From the NCBI GenBank assembly GCA_028817755.1, contig JAPPPA010000065.1, forward strand, positions 1 through 6,818: a stretch of 6,818 nt of DNA. The letters are read 5' to 3'. This document shows, one piece after another, positions 6,350-6,818 of this stretch. The notes under the pieces are model-generated. The model ran no database searches. It saw nothing but the letters and a program-made list of their open reading frames with translations, and had not been told where the DNA came from. The position numbers and the translations under genes were made by a program. The stretch comes from Gammaproteobacteria bacterium. GTDB lineage: Bacteria; Pseudomonadota; Gammaproteobacteria; JAPPPA01. Position 1 is the stretch's first letter, and every line of letters begins with the position of its first letter.

Positions 6350-6818
6350 ATGTATCACGGACATTATGCCTCCCCGAATTCTCAACCGCGAACCACGGCC
6401 AAAATTAAATTTTTTAGGCGCTTTAGGATCCCGGTTTTGCTGCTCTTGTGCCTTGGCGCAGTGAGTACGGCTAGTTACGCCCAAAACACCGATGTAGAAC
6501 GCTTTATTGAATGGCGCCAACGACTTGCCCAAGGTCAGCATGAGGCTTGGAAGGAATACATCGGTGACCTGCAAGGCAAACCGCTATTCCCTTATTTGCA
6601 ATATATGCAACTTACGGCTGAGCTATCTGATTGGCCAAGCGAAAAGCTTGCCGAAAGCGCTACCTATGCTCGCACGCGCGCCTTTCTGGAAGTGTGGCCA
6701 GAAATGCATATTAGCGACAACTTAAAGCGCCAATGGTTACGCCGCTTAGGCAAAGAAAAAGAATGGAAACTACTGTTGGCGCAAGAAGTGACGTCACCAC
6801 CAACAGACATTCAATGCG
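6350..6818 (+). CDS. slt: Soluble lytic murein transglycosylase (Slt70 type), N-terminal part, cut by window end
   Basis: Periplasmic enzyme that cleaves the MurNAc-GlcNAc bond of peptidoglycan with formation of 1,6-anhydro-MurNAc. The window holds the first 156 codons. Residues 18-44 form a signal peptide: basic KIKFFRRFR, hydrophobic IPVLLLLCLGAV, then STASYA before Gln45, the likely cleavage site. The mature part is alpha-helical and matches the N-terminal superhelical (U-domain) region of Slt: PLFPYLQY at 78-85, a WLRRLGKEKEWKLLL segment at about 128-143, and TDIQC at 152-156, which in E. coli Slt precedes an aligned Cys-Asn-Tyr region. The catalytic SLT domain lies beyond the window. ATG at 6350 is the only ATG in frame before the hydrophobic core, with an in-frame TAA at 6344. 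It leaves an unusually long 26-residue n-region, and AAGG is only 1 base from the ATG, so the start is less sure than the identity. Confidence 0.85.
   Translation, partial: MYHGHYASPNSQPRTTAKIKFFRRFRIPVLLLLCLGAVSTASYAQNTDVERFIEWRQRLAQGQHEAWKEYIGDLQGKPLFPYLQYMQLTAELSDWPSEKLAESATYARTRAFLEVWPEMHISDNLKRQWLRRLGKEKEWKLLLAQEVTSPPTDIQC

Noticed and set aside
6305..6574. 89-codon minus-strand open frame overlapping the slt start and the intergenic gap
   Set aside because: It lies opposite the slt signal peptide and N-terminus, and its translation shows no recognisable domain.
6507..6725. 72-codon plus-strand frame inside slt
   Set aside because: It is out of frame with the Slt-like translation, which is continuous and recognisable in the other frame.

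Overview
The window holds five genes and almost no non-coding DNA. Protein types and codon use point to a Gammaproteobacterium, possibly a free-living or marine one. The evidence is a tripartite RND efflux pump, an outer-membrane-type lipoprotein and an Slt70-type lytic transglycosylase, all typical of diderm proteobacteria. Base composition looks balanced to slightly GC-rich (not counted), and nothing indicates a recent island: there are no IS ends, integrase, tRNA or CRISPR repeats.

Left half, + strand (2-4330): a two-gene efflux operon. The periplasmic adaptor (membrane fusion protein) is cut at its 5' end by the window edge. Six bases after its stop comes the 1053-residue inner-membrane RND permease, starting with GTG. 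No outer-membrane channel is encoded here, but the adaptor carries an R-x3-L-x6-S hairpin-tip motif, so it probably docks on a TolC-type channel encoded elsewhere. The permease keeps the TM4 Asp pair but has Asn-Asp in TM10 where AcrB has its essential Lys.

Right half, - strand (6258 down to 4337): a second two-gene unit, a TauE/SafE (TSUP) membrane permease followed by a lipoprotein whose start overlaps the permease stop in TAATG. The lipoprotein has a lipobox, a short coiled coil, a stretch of degenerate repeats and a C-terminal PG_binding_1 domain. It converges on the RND gene with only 6 bases between the two stop codons.

Right edge, + strand (6350-6818, running off the end): the N-terminal part of a soluble lytic murein transglycosylase (Slt70 type) with a signal peptide. 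It diverges from the permease gene across a 91-base gap that contains an 18-base near-palindrome.

The most noteworthy items are the degenerate-repeat lipoprotein coupled to the TSUP permease and lying close to slt, and the variant proton-relay residues of the pump. I saw no clear sign of a wholly new defence, mobile or RNA system.
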